This document shows, one piece after another, positions 1-8,129 of a stretch of DNA of 64,000 nucleotides; position 1 is the first letter of the stretch; the number at the start of each line of letters is the position of its first letter. The notes beneath the pieces are model-generated. The model saw only the letters and a list, made by a program, of their open reading frames with translations. It ran no database searches and was not told the origin of the DNA. The stretch is taken from contig CAVVAR010000005.1 in NCBI GenBank assembly GCA_963746315.1, positions 124,001-188,000 on the forward strand, read 5' to 3'. A program made the position numbers and the translations under genes. The DNA is from Ga0077555 sp963746315 (GTDB lineage: Bacteria > Pseudomonadota > Alphaproteobacteria > Rhizobiales > Hyphomicrobiaceae).

Positions 1-107
1 GCTCAATCGCGCCTTATAAGGCCCGAAGGCCGTTGCCGCCAAGGGGGAGGTCGGTGGATGGCTCGCCGATGTGCTCCCCGTCGTCCTTCATGCCGTGATC
101 AGAGGCG
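1..107. other. upstream stretch without recognised gene
   Basis: No coding sequence could be recognised before ccmA. A perfect 12-nt palindrome (GCCTTATAAGGC) lies at 11-22. It could be part of a promoter or operator, but there is nothing to compare it with. Confidence 0.3.
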
Positions 108-767
108 ATGGCGCTTCACATTTACAATCTGACCGTGAGGCGGGGTGAGCGGACCATCCTGGCTGGGCTTTCGCTGTCCGCCGAGGCCGGCGAGGCCTTG
201 CTGCTGACTGGCGCGAATGGGGCCGGCAAGACGACGCTGCTCAGGGCCATCGCAGGCTTGCTGCCGATCGCGGAAGGGGGCATCCGGCTCGACGCGGCGG
301 GCGGCGAAGACGATGCCAGGGTGGCGGAGAGCTGCCATTTCATCGGGCATCTCAATGGGATAAAGCCGGGACTGACAGTTGCCGAGAACGCCATGTTCTG
401 GGCAGGCTATCTGGGCGGGTCGCGGGAGGGCGTGACGTCTGCACTCGAGCATCTCAGGATGGCCGATCTGGCGCCGATCCAGGCCGCCTATCTCTCCGCC
501 GGCCAAAAGCGCCGACTGGGCCTCAGCCGCCTGCTGGTCGCGCCGAGGCCGGTCTGGCTGATGGACGAGCCGGCCGTTTCGCTCGATACAGCGAGCCAAG
601 CGCTCCTGGCCGAGGCGGTGAACCGGCATCTTGCTCAAGGTGGAATCGTGGTGGCTGCAACCCATCAACCCCTGGGATTCGCGCCAGCGCGAGAGCATCG
701 GCTTGGGCGAGCGCAGGCTGGCGAAGCGCGAAGCGCGGACACCATCGGCAGTGAGGGCGGGTCATGA
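108..767 (+). CDS. ccmA: heme exporter ATP-binding protein CcmA
   Basis: ABC ATPase subunit (219 aa) of the CcmAB(C) system I cytochrome c maturation machinery, which drives release of heme-loaded CcmE at the inner membrane. Walker A GANGAGKTT lies at about residues 35-43, the ABC signature LSAGQ at 129-133, Walker B VWLMDEP at 149-155 and the switch His near 186. Length fits the family (about 200-220 aa). The stop overlaps the ccmB start by 4 nt (ATGA), so translation is probably coupled. The last 25 residues are not recognisably conserved. Identification is firm from the motifs together with the neighbouring ccmB. Confidence 0.93.
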   Translation: MALHIYNLTVRRGERTILAGLSLSAEAGEALLLTGANGAGKTTLLRAIAGLLPIAEGGIRLDAAGGEDDARVAESCHFIGHLNGIKPGLTVAENAMFWAGYLGGSREGVTSALEHLRMADLAPIQAAYLSAGQKRRLGLSRLLVAPRPVWLMDEPAVSLDTASQALLAEAVNRHLAQGGIVVAATHQPLGFAPAREHRLGRAQAGEARSADTIGSEGGS

Positions 768-1432
768 GCGCGTTCGGCGTTCTGCTCGGGCGCGACCTGA
801 AGCTCGCGCTGAGAGAAGGTGGGGCGATCGGCACGGCGCTTGGCTTCTATCTGGTCGTGGTGGCCATGCTGCCGCTGAGCGTTGGTCCGGATCTCAACCT
901 GCTGACACGGATTGCTGCGGGCATCCTCTGGGTTGCGCTCCTGCTCTCGGCGCTGCTGTCGCTGCCCCGGTTGTTCGAGGCGGATCACGAGGACGGGGTG
1001 CTCGAGGTGCTGGCCATGGCGCCGCTGCCACTGGAGGCGGCGACGGCGGCAAAGGCGCTGGCGCACTGGCTCGCCACCGGCGTGCCGCTGACGCTGATGG
1101 CGCCGCTGCTCGGATTAATGCTGAACCTCGAGCTTTCAGCCTATCCAGTGCTGCTGGCGACGATGCTGGTTGGTACACCTGCGATCAGCTTCATCGGCGC
1201 GATCGGGGCCGCGTTGACGCTGAGAAGCCGAAGGGGCGGGCTACTGATCGCCCTGCTCGTGCTGCCGCTCTACATTCCGACGCTGATCTTCGGGATCTCG
1301 GCTATGGAAGCCTCGGCCTTCGATACCGGCGGGTTCGGGCCGTCGTTCATGATCCTCGCGGCGATCTCGCTGGCGAGCCTGGTGCTCGGGCCGCTGGCCG
1401 CGGCGGCGGCGCTGCGGATGCAGATTGGGTGA
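764..1432 (+). CDS. ccmB: heme exporter permease CcmB
   Basis: Integral membrane subunit (222 aa) that pairs with CcmA. The sequence is almost wholly hydrophobic, with about six predicted membrane segments, and begins with the typical cytoplasmic start (FGVLLGRDLKLALREGG). Length is normal for the family. Its ATG lies inside the ccmA stop. The usual next genes ccmC, ccmD and ccmG do not follow; the next gene is an NTF2-like protein after a 117-nt gap, so the ccm operon is split in this genome. Confidence 0.92.
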   Translation: MSAFGVLLGRDLKLALREGGAIGTALGFYLVVVAMLPLSVGPDLNLLTRIAAGILWVALLLSALLSLPRLFEADHEDGVLEVLAMAPLPLEAATAAKALAHWLATGVPLTLMAPLLGLMLNLELSAYPVLLATMLVGTPAISFIGAIGAALTLRSRRGGLLIALLVLPLYIPTLIFGISAMEASAFDTGGFGPSFMILAAISLASLVLGPLAAAAALRMQIG

Positions 1433-1549
1433 GTGCTAGAGGCAGTAGGCAGTAGGCCGTTGGTTTGCCGGAGATCGATCGCGCTTGCTCGAGGCTGAGG
1501 CGAGGGGCAGTCTGGATCGCACGACAAATCTCAGACCGGAGGTTGAGCC

Positions 1550-1924
1550 ATGGCCGACAACGGCAAGACGATCATCGATCTCGACAAGAAGCGCATGGAT
1601 GCGATGGCGGCGAAGGACGTCGCATTCCTCGGCGAGGTGCTGGGCGACGATCTCGTCTACACGCACTCGTCGGCGCGGCTCGACACGAAGGCAAGCCTGA
1701 TCGGCAACATGCAATCGGGCTCGACCGTCTATCAGTCGGTGGTGCCGTCGGACGTGAAGGCGCAGGATCTCGGCGACGCCGTGGTGCTGACGGGCTCGGC
1801 ACGGATCAAGGTCAACTCGGGCGGCAAGGCGATGGATTTCGGCGTGCGTTTCACCGACGTCTACGCCAAGCGCAACGGCAAGTGGCAGATGGTCGTGTGG
1901 CATTCGACGAAGACGCCGGAATAA
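1550..1924 (+). CDS. NTF2-like (SnoaL/DUF4440-type) protein
   Basis: Small cytoplasmic protein (124 aa) with the cone-shaped NTF2 fold pattern: an N-terminal helix (LDKKRMDAMAAKDVAFLGEVLGDD), the strand motif DLVYTHSSA, and C-terminal strands ending KWQMVVWHST. Members range from ketosteroid isomerase-like enzymes to ligand-binding proteins, so substrate and reaction cannot be given. The start is supported by GGAGGT at 1537-1542, 7 nt before the ATG. It stands alone between ccmB and a convergent cupin gene. Confidence 0.8.
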   Translation: MADNGKTIIDLDKKRMDAMAAKDVAFLGEVLGDDLVYTHSSARLDTKASLIGNMQSGSTVYQSVVPSDVKAQDLGDAVVLTGSARIKVNSGGKAMDFGVRFTDVYAKRNGKWQMVVWHSTKTPE

Positions 1925-2000
1925 TCCGGCGACAGGTCAGATGCCTTGGACTACGCGTGGGGAACCGGCGTCGTCCAAGGTGAACCCGGCTTGGCCGAGA

Positions 2001-2435
2001 TCAGGCCTTCATGCCTGCCGGCGGATCGCATGGGACGGTGCCCATCTCGCCGGGTAGCACGACCTCGAGAATCTCGAGATCGTCGGAGGTGCCGAACTCG
2101 TTGTGCTTCATGCCGCCCGGGATGAAGAGCGACTCGCCGGCCTTGACGCGCGAGCGCGTGCCGTCCTCGAACTCCAGGTCGACCCAGCCCTTCATCACGT
2201 AGACGAACTGCGCATCGCACTTGTGATAGTGCCAGCCGGTCGGCTCGGTCATGCCTTTGACGGCAGACATGACCTGGGCTTTCATCTGGCCGCCGCTCGC
2301 GGCGTTTACACCGAGATCGCGATACTTGAAGAATTCACGCCGGCCCGCGACGAGCGGCGCATTCTCGGCCGTCGCGTGGGCCATCTTGTGTCCAGGCTTC
2401 ACGAGTGACTTATCGGGGTTGCTGCCGTCGGCCAT
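2001..2435 (-). CDS. cupin domain protein
   Basis: Single-domain cupin of 144 aa. Cupin motif 1 is seen as GWHYHKCDAQFVYVMKGWVDLEFEDG and motif 2 as PGGMKHNEFGTSDDLEILEV, giving His and Glu/Gln ligands for a metal. Such proteins are small dioxygenases, isomerases or sensors; the substrate is unknown. I chose the ATG at 2435 rather than the longer open frame because GAGGAG lies just upstream and the sequence before it has no cupin character. The region to the next gene on the plus strand is about 170 nt. Confidence 0.85.
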   Translation of the reverse strand: MADGSNPDKSLVKPGHKMAHATAENAPLVAGRREFFKYRDLGVNAASGGQMKAQVMSAVKGMTEPTGWHYHKCDAQFVYVMKGWVDLEFEDGTRSRVKAGESLFIPGGMKHNEFGTSDDLEILEVVLPGEMGTVPCDPPAGMKA

Positions 2436-2608
2436 GGGGCGTCTCCTCGTCTCTGGTTGAAATGCACGCTGGGTGCTTCGGCAGAGCCGCATATGGGCTC
2501 TATGCCGTTCGCTACCAGATTGCATCTCATGGCAGCGTAGGCACACAATGGAATGGCGACAAGAGCGCATGGTCGTGTCGCCAGTGGCGCGGCTCAGGAG
2601 GGCATCCC

Positions 2609-2986
2609 ATGATCGATCATGTCTCCGTCGGGGTATCGGATCTCCAGCGCAGCGCGGCGTTCTATGACGCCGTGCTCGGAGCGCTTGGGATGTCGCGGCT
2701 GGTCGATCGCGAGACCACGGTCGGGTTCGGCAAGCGATATCCGGAGGTCTGGCTGAACCGGCGACCAGGCATGGCTGCGCTGCCGGAGAGCACGGGAATG
2801 CACATCTGCCTCAGGGCGCGGAGCGAGGATGCCGTGCGGGCATTCCATGCGGCGGCGTTGGCGAACGGAGGCACCGATGACGGCGCGCCGGGGCCGAGGA
2901 GCGCGGCAATGACGAGCTATTTCGGCGCCTTCGTGCGCGATCCCGACGGCAACCGGCTCGAGGCAGCGACATTCCCGGCGACGTAG
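2609..2986 (+). CDS. VOC family (glyoxalase-like) protein
   Basis: Vicinal-oxygen-chelate fold protein of 125 aa. It begins MIDHVSVGVSDLQRSAAFYD and ends FVRDPDGNRLEA, the two conserved edges of a VOC domain, with metal-ligand candidates His4 and the C-terminal Glu. The start follows AGGAG at 2596-2600. These proteins include lactoylglutathione lyase-like enzymes and extradiol dioxygenase-like or resistance proteins; the substrate here cannot be assigned. Confidence 0.85.
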   Translation: MIDHVSVGVSDLQRSAAFYDAVLGALGMSRLVDRETTVGFGKRYPEVWLNRRPGMAALPESTGMHICLRARSEDAVRAFHAAALANGGTDDGAPGPRSAAMTSYFGAFVRDPDGNRLEAATFPAT

Positions 2987-3066
2987 CTTCCGGAGAAAGC
3001 CGCTTCCGCAAGCGTTCGCGGTGCTGCTAGCCTTGATTGAACGAGCTAGGGAACGGGAGCGCACAG

Positions 3067-4005
3067 ATGTCGATCTTGGTGATTGGTGGGGCCGGTTTCA
3101 TCGGGCGGAGGATGATCCCGATCCTGGTTGCGGGTGGCCATCACGTGACGTGCATGGACATCGACGTTGCCGGGGCCACGGCGGCTTTTGCCAAGCTCGG
3201 CGACAAGGTGAAGGTCGTGCGCGGGGACGTGACGCAATTCGACGACGTCAGCGGCGCTGTGCAGGAGTCGCGGGCGGAGCGGCTGATCAACCTCTCGTAC
3301 TTCATCGGCGAGCTGGCGCCGCACGTCGCGTTCAAGCTCGACATCCAGGGCATGGACAACTGTTTCGAGGCGGCGCGGCGGTTCGGCGTCAAGCACACGG
3401 TGTTCGCAAGCTCGGTGGCGGTAAGCGGCCAGCAATCGCATTTCGGGGAGCGGCTGGTCGACGAAACGGACGAGCGGCGCGGCGAGACGCAGTATGCCGT
3501 CAACAAGATCATGAACGAGTGGCAGGCGGAGGACTATCGCCGCGCCTACGGCATGACGATCACCTGCATCCGGCCGGCGAACGTGACGGGGCCCGACAAG
3601 AAGTTCGGCTCGATCGACCACGTCAACTGCATGTGCCAGCCGGCGCGCGGACAGGCGATCACTTTCCCCCATGCCGATGCGATGCGGTGCGTGATCCACG
3701 TCGAGGACATGGCCGAGGCATTCGCCCGCGTGGCGCTTTCGGACAAGCCGAAGCACACGACCTACAATTCGGGTGGCACGACCGTCAGCATGGGCGAGAT
3801 GGCGGCGCTGGTGCGGGAGTTCCTGCCGAACGCCGAGATCAATTTCAAGGAGCAGACCGGCGGGCGCGCGATCTCGGGCAACTTCATGATCGACAACCGG
3901 CGGCTCGTGGAGGAATTCGGGCTCCAGTACAAGCCTCTGCGCCAGCGCGTGAAAGAGGTCATCAACGACATCCGCCGCGGGGAAGGCTTGCAGCTGGTCG
4001 AGTGA
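3067..4005 (+). CDS. NAD-dependent epimerase/dehydratase (extended SDR)
   Basis: Extended short-chain dehydrogenase of 312 aa. The N-terminal Rossmann motif GGAGFIG is at 7-13, the serine region FASSVAVSG at about 113-121, and the catalytic YxxxK as Tyr143/Lys147 (YAVNK). This is the architecture of nucleotide-sugar epimerases and related dehydratases or reductases. Its neighbours are not sugar genes, so the substrate is open. The ATG at 3067 is preceded by GGGAGC and starts directly at the Rossmann strand, which favours it over an upstream start at 3037. It converges with the alcohol dehydrogenase gene. Confidence 0.88.
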   Translation: MSILVIGGAGFIGRRMIPILVAGGHHVTCMDIDVAGATAAFAKLGDKVKVVRGDVTQFDDVSGAVQESRAERLINLSYFIGELAPHVAFKLDIQGMDNCFEAARRFGVKHTVFASSVAVSGQQSHFGERLVDETDERRGETQYAVNKIMNEWQAEDYRRAYGMTITCIRPANVTGPDKKFGSIDHVNCMCQPARGQAITFPHADAMRCVIHVEDMAEAFARVALSDKPKHTTYNSGGTTVSMGEMAALVREFLPNAEINFKEQTGGRAISGNFMIDNRRLVEEFGLQYKPLRQRVKEVINDIRRGEGLQLVE

Positions 4006-4051
4006 CGCGCACCGCGACGGTTGCGACGTGGTTCTCGCCCCCTCACCCTGA

Positions 4052-4073
4052 CCCTCTCCCCGAGGGGAGAGGG
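4052..4073. terminator. palindrome between convergent genes
   Basis: A perfect 10-bp stem (CCCTCTCCCC/GGGGAGAGGG) with a 2-nt loop sits in the 98-nt gap between the stops of the epimerase and the alcohol dehydrogenase genes. It could act as a two-way terminator. There is no T-tract, and the surrounding CCCTCACCCTGACCCTC sequence resembles a dispersed intergenic palindrome common in Hyphomicrobiales, so it may be a repeat rather than a true terminator. Confidence 0.5.
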
Positions 4074-4103
4074 GACGCGCAAGACCCGGTGCCCGCAGAG
4101 GTT

Positions 4104-5162
4104 TCAAGGCCGCAGCACGACGCGGCCGACGATCTTGCCGGCGGCAAGGCTGGAGAGCACCTCGTTGGCGTCGGCGAGAGAGCGGGTCGCGATGGGCAGC
4201 CCCGGCACTTTGCCGCTGCGGGCGAGGGTCATCAGCTCGTGCATGTCGTCGAGATTGCCGACGTAGGAGCCCATCACCGTCGCGTTCTTCAGCGGAATCA
4301 TGGGGACGGGAAGCGAGGCGGAGCCGCCGAACAGGCCGACGATGACAAGGCGGCCGCTTTTTCTCAGCGCGTTGAAGCCGAAGGTGAACGAGGCAGCGGC
4401 ACCGACGAAGTCGATGGCCGCGGCGACACCGCCGTTCGTCATGCGATAGAGCGCCTTGCCGCTTTCCGGGTCGGTGGGGTCTATGACCTCCCTGGCGCCG
4501 GCCTCGCGGGCCGCGGCCCACTTCGACTTGTCGAGATCGGCGACGATCGGCTTCACGCCGGTGACGGCCTCGGCCATGCGGACGCCGGAAAGACCGACGC
4601 CTCCTGCGCCGATGATGAGCAGATCGCCGCCGTTTTTCACGGCCTCGCGGGCTTTTTTGAGGGCACCGTAGGAGGTGAGACCGGAGCAGGCGTAGGTGGC
4701 GGCTAGATTCTCGTCGAGGCCATCGAAAGCGAACAGATACTTCGGGTCGGGAACGAGGACGTGGCTGGCGTAGCCGCCGTCGCAGTTGACGCCGAGGGCG
4801 CGGGGCTGGTTGCACAGATGCTCGTCGCCGGACTTGCAGACGGGGCACTGCTGGCAACCGATCCACGGGAAGACGACGCGGTGCTGCCCGACAGCGGCCT
4901 CGGTCGGTGCGACGCCCTCGCCAAGGGCGACAACCTCGCCGACGATCTCGTGGCCCATGGTGCGCGGCAGGCCGAGCGAGCGGGTCATGTCGACTTTCCT
5001 GCCGCCGCCGAGATCGAAGCTGCCTTCGTGCAAGTGCACGTCGCTGTGGCAGACACCGCAACCGGTCGTGCGGACCAGAACCTGACGGCCAGTGGGGACC
5101 GGGGTCGGCTCCGACTGAAGCGTCAGCGGGGCGCCGAATGCGGTTACGCGGTAGCTGTCCAT
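4104..5162 (-). CDS. zinc-dependent alcohol dehydrogenase
   Basis: Medium-chain dehydrogenase (352 aa) that oxidises an alcohol or reduces an aldehyde with NAD(P). The catalytic zinc site is seen as Cys38 (GCGVCHSDVH) and His71-Glu72 (MGHE). The structural zinc lobe has Cys103, Cys106, Cys109 and Cys117. A Rossmann motif (IGAGGVGLSG) follows, then the usual C-terminal KIVGRVVL. The ATG at 5162 matches the conserved N-terminus; the longer open frame upstream has no homologous look. It is divergent from the amidase gene, with a 174-nt gap that would hold both promoters. Confidence 0.92.
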   Translation of the reverse strand: MDSYRVTAFGAPLTLQSEPTPVPTGRQVLVRTTGCGVCHSDVHLHEGSFDLGGGRKVDMTRSLGLPRTMGHEIVGEVVALGEGVAPTEAAVGQHRVVFPWIGCQQCPVCKSGDEHLCNQPRALGVNCDGGYASHVLVPDPKYLFAFDGLDENLAATYACSGLTSYGALKKAREAVKNGGDLLIIGAGGVGLSGVRMAEAVTGVKPIVADLDKSKWAAAREAGAREVIDPTDPESGKALYRMTNGGVAAAIDFVGAAASFTFGFNALRKSGRLVIVGLFGGSASLPVPMIPLKNATVMGSYVGNLDDMHELMTLARSGKVPGLPIATRSLADANEVLSSLAAGKIVGRVVLRP

Positions 5163-5336
5163 TAGCGCGCTCCTGATGCCGATGCGTGGTTGGTGGTGCG
5201 TTTGCCATGGAAGGTCACATGAGGCCGCGGAGCTAGGCAAGAGGGCAGAGGGCCTTGAAACTGCGCAGCGACGTGCCTTGCCGGTGGCGCCGGCGCCTCG
5301 TAACGTCCTCGGAGCAGCTGCCAAGGAGCCTGATCG

Positions 5337-6788
5337 ATGTCGCTCTCCCTCGCCGAATATGCCGCCCGCGATGCCACGGGGCTCGCGGAGCTCGTGCAGT
5401 CCAAGCAGGTGACGCCCAAGGAGCTGGCGGCAGCGGCGATGGCCGGCATAGAGAAGATCAACGGCGACCTCAATGCGGTTGTCGAGACGTATCGGGATCG
5501 CACCGACACGCTCGATGAGAAGACCCTGGGCGACGGACCGTTTCGCGGTGTGCCGTTCCTGATGAAGGACGTGTTCGGGCACGAGGGCGGGCGGAAAATC
5601 GAGTTCGGCAGCCGGCTGTGCGAGGGCATGACGGCGGCGTCGGACAGCTACTACTGCATGCTGGTAAAGGCCGCGGGCCTCAACATCATCGGGCGCTCGG
5701 CGGCGCCGGAGTACTCGCTGACGGGGACGACGGAGACGGCGCTTTACGGCGCGACGTCAACGCCGTGGAAGAAGGGCTATTCGGCAGGTGGCTCGTCGGG
5801 CGGTAGTGCGGCTGCGGTGTCGGCGGGCATCGTGGCGATGGCGCATGGCTCGGACATCGGCGGCTCGATCCGCATCCCGGCGTCATGGTGCGGCGGCGTC
5901 GGCCTGAAGCCGTCGCGCGGGCGGATCTCGTTCGGGCCGGCCGTGGACGAGAACGGGTTCGGCCTCGCGATGAATTTCGTGCAGGTGCGCACGGTGCGCG
6001 ATGCGGCGGCGATGCTCGACTGCCTCGCCAAGCCGCAGACGGGCGACCCCTTCGTGATCCCGAAGCCCGAGCAGCCGTATGCGGTGGTCGCCAATCAGAA
6101 GGCGCCGCGGCTCAGGATCGGGTGGACGGTGAAGCCGCTGCTCGGCATCGACGTCGATCCGGAGATAGTGGCGGCGGTGAAGGCGACGGCGAAGGCGCTG
6201 GAGGCGGCGGGGCACGATGTGTTCGAGCACGATCCGGAGTTCGACGGCGTTTCGAGCGTCAAGCGCTTCACCGACATGTGGTTCTTCGGCTTCGACGGGC
6301 GCATGGAGGGCTACGCCGCGAAAACCGGCCGCAAGGTGGGGCCGGAGACGCTGGAGCCGGTGACGTTGGCCATCTACGAGCACGCCAGGCGGCTGAAGGC
6401 GGCGGACTTCTTCGCGGCGGTGGCCGAGGTGAACAGCGCGCGGCGGAAGTTGGCCAAGTTCTACGAGACGGCGGACATCTGGCTGTCGCCGATGATCGCG
6501 AAGGTGTCGGAGCCGTGGGGTAACTACAATCTCGGTCGCACGGACGTGACCATGGAGGACATGGTCGAGAAGATCTACCGGGTGCCGTGCCAATACTCGG
6601 TGCCGCACAACATCATGGGCACGCCCGCGATCTCGCTGCCGCTGGCGCAACATTCCTCGGGGCTGCCGATCGGCGTGCAGCTCGCGGGCCGGCCTGCGAC
6701 GGAGCACCTGCTGCTGCAGCTTGCCACGGTGCTGGAGCAGGCCATGCCGTGGAAGGAGCGGGTGCCGGGGATGCACGTGGGGGGGTAA
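5337..6788 (+). CDS. amidase (amidase signature family)
   Basis: 483-aa amidase of the amidase-signature superfamily, hydrolysing a carboxamide to acid and ammonia or amine. The Ser-cisSer-Lys triad can be placed: Lys77 (LMKDVF), Ser153 (GGSSGGS) and the nucleophile Ser177 (SDIGGSIRIPA). Length is typical. AAGGAG lies about 9 nt before the ATG. It probably acts on a small-molecule amide rather than Glu-tRNA, since no gatB/gatC neighbours are present. A second, distinct amidase lies at 49984. Confidence 0.9.
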   Translation: MSLSLAEYAARDATGLAELVQSKQVTPKELAAAAMAGIEKINGDLNAVVETYRDRTDTLDEKTLGDGPFRGVPFLMKDVFGHEGGRKIEFGSRLCEGMTAASDSYYCMLVKAAGLNIIGRSAAPEYSLTGTTETALYGATSTPWKKGYSAGGSSGGSAAAVSAGIVAMAHGSDIGGSIRIPASWCGGVGLKPSRGRISFGPAVDENGFGLAMNFVQVRTVRDAAAMLDCLAKPQTGDPFVIPKPEQPYAVVANQKAPRLRIGWTVKPLLGIDVDPEIVAAVKATAKALEAAGHDVFEHDPEFDGVSSVKRFTDMWFFGFDGRMEGYAAKTGRKVGPETLEPVTLAIYEHARRLKAADFFAAVAEVNSARRKLAKFYETADIWLSPMIAKVSEPWGNYNLGRTDVTMEDMVEKIYRVPCQYSVPHNIMGTPAISLPLAQHSSGLPIGVQLAGRPATEHLLLQLATVLEQAMPWKERVPGMHVGG

Positions 6789-6854
6789 GCGGGGGCGTGT
6801 CGGGCGGAAGTGAGGGCGGGGACGTGCGAGGCGTGGCGGTTCAAAGCCACTGAT

Positions 6855-7021
6855 GTCATCCCGGTGCTTGTGACCGGGACCCATCGCGCCGCAAGCTCGA
6901 ACGGATGAGTGAACCGCATCATGGCCGCCGGGTGCTACCGATGGTCGACGGCAAGCCGCCCATCACGCCTGCGCACCGAGCAAGCTGATGAATGGGTCCC
7001 GTGGACAAGCCACGGGATGAC
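6855..7021. repeat. pair of inverted 30-nt palindromic repeats
   Basis: A 30-nt unit at 6855-6884 (GTCATCCCGGTGCTTGTGAC...) is repeated in inverted orientation at 6992-7021, with a few mismatches. Each copy is itself a hairpin; the right copy has CCCGTGG-ACAAG-CCACGGG. About 107 nt of non-coding sequence separates them. This looks like a dispersed palindromic repeat family of the REP type rather than a gene or an insertion sequence with a transposase. Confidence 0.6.
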
Positions 7022-7061
7022 ACAGGGTGAGCGGCGGAGAGCGTGCATCCAAGTATCTTGA

Positions 7062-7925
7062 TTGCTGACTCACCTGTTCAGGCGGGCGTCCGAGGTCAGA
7101 GTGCAAGAGCCCCCTTTCGAAACGACGATTGGCTCCTTCGGATTCCGCGATACCGTTGGCGATGTCGCGAGGGTTATCCGCGTGCATTTCGTGCGACCGC
7201 CAAACGACATAGGACGAGCGCCGATTGTCATCGCGATGCATGGGCTCGACCGAGCTGCCAAAGACTTTCGCGACGTCATGATCGCGGGGGCACAACGCAA
7301 CGGGCAGATTGTCCTCGTCCCGGAGTTCGATCCTCATCAATTTCCAGGCATTCACGCCTATAACTTCGGTGGCGTCCGCCTGCCTCCCCCGGTGAGCACC
7401 GTGTTGCCACGCGAACAGTGGACCTTCGGCGTCATCGATCGTCTGTTCGCCTTTGCGAGACGCGCATTGCGCTCTGATCGGACTGACTTCGACCTATTCG
7501 GAAACTCGGCCGGAGCGCAATTCGTGTTGCGCTATCTCGCGCTCAGCGAGGCACCAAATGTTGATCGCGTCGTCGCTGCAAATAGTGGAATCTACATGTT
7601 GCCCGAGCTTGGCATCGACTACCCGACCGGCATGGGCGGTATCGGCCTCGCCGAGCGCGACTTGCGACGATTTCTTACGCGGCGCCTGGTCATCGCGCTT
7701 GGTGAGCACGATTGCGATCCGAACGCTCATGACCTTCCGCGAGGCGAGGCTGCGGATGCTCAAGGCCCGCATCGATTGGCGCGGGGACGTTGGTACATCG
7801 GGCATTGCGCCGACCTCGCGACGCGTCTTGGAGTTACGCTTGGTTGGCAGCACGAGATCATCCCCGGTGCCGGACATGTCAGCCAGGAGGTCTACGACCG
7901 CGCGTCTGACATTCTCGCGCGATAG
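7062..7925 (+). CDS. alpha/beta hydrolase family protein
   Basis: Predicted alpha/beta-fold hydrolase of up to 287 aa. An oxyanion-type strand (APIVIAMHGLDR) precedes the nucleophile elbow GNSAGAQF (Ser149), with an acid candidate in GEHDCDP and a C-terminal His in PGAGHVS. It resembles poly(hydroxyalkanoate) depolymerase or esterase-like hydrolases. No signal peptide is visible. The start is uncertain: the longest frame opens with TTG at 7062, but a GTG at 7101 has GAGGT about 5 nt before it and is equally likely. Base composition is visibly less GC-rich than its neighbours, and it sits next to a repeat pair, so it may have been acquired. Confidence 0.75.
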   Translation: MLTHLFRRASEVRVQEPPFETTIGSFGFRDTVGDVARVIRVHFVRPPNDIGRAPIVIAMHGLDRAAKDFRDVMIAGAQRNGQIVLVPEFDPHQFPGIHAYNFGGVRLPPPVSTVLPREQWTFGVIDRLFAFARRALRSDRTDFDLFGNSAGAQFVLRYLALSEAPNVDRVVAANSGIYMLPELGIDYPTGMGGIGLAERDLRRFLTRRLVIALGEHDCDPNAHDLPRGEAADAQGPHRLARGRWYIGHCADLATRLGVTLGWQHEIIPGAGHVSQEVYDRASDILAR

Positions 7926-8129
7926 AAGTGGCCTATCCGAGGCATGCGCGGTTGCTTTCCGGGGTGAATCGATCGTCGAGCGCTCAAGCGCCACGACGAC
8001 AGCCAGGCATGTGCACGCACGTGCCCACCGCTCTTCGACCCGACCACATTCGGCTGCGGACATGACGAGACGCCGACGTGGACCACGTCAATGCCGACCG
8101 GCCCACAGCCGCTCCTGTTTATCTTCCCC

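Noticed and set aside
3046..5208. Very long minus-strand frame of about 720 codons opposite the epimerase gene
   Set aside because: It is Arg- and Pro-rich, matches no family, and lies over two genes with clear motifs; a GC-rich shadow.
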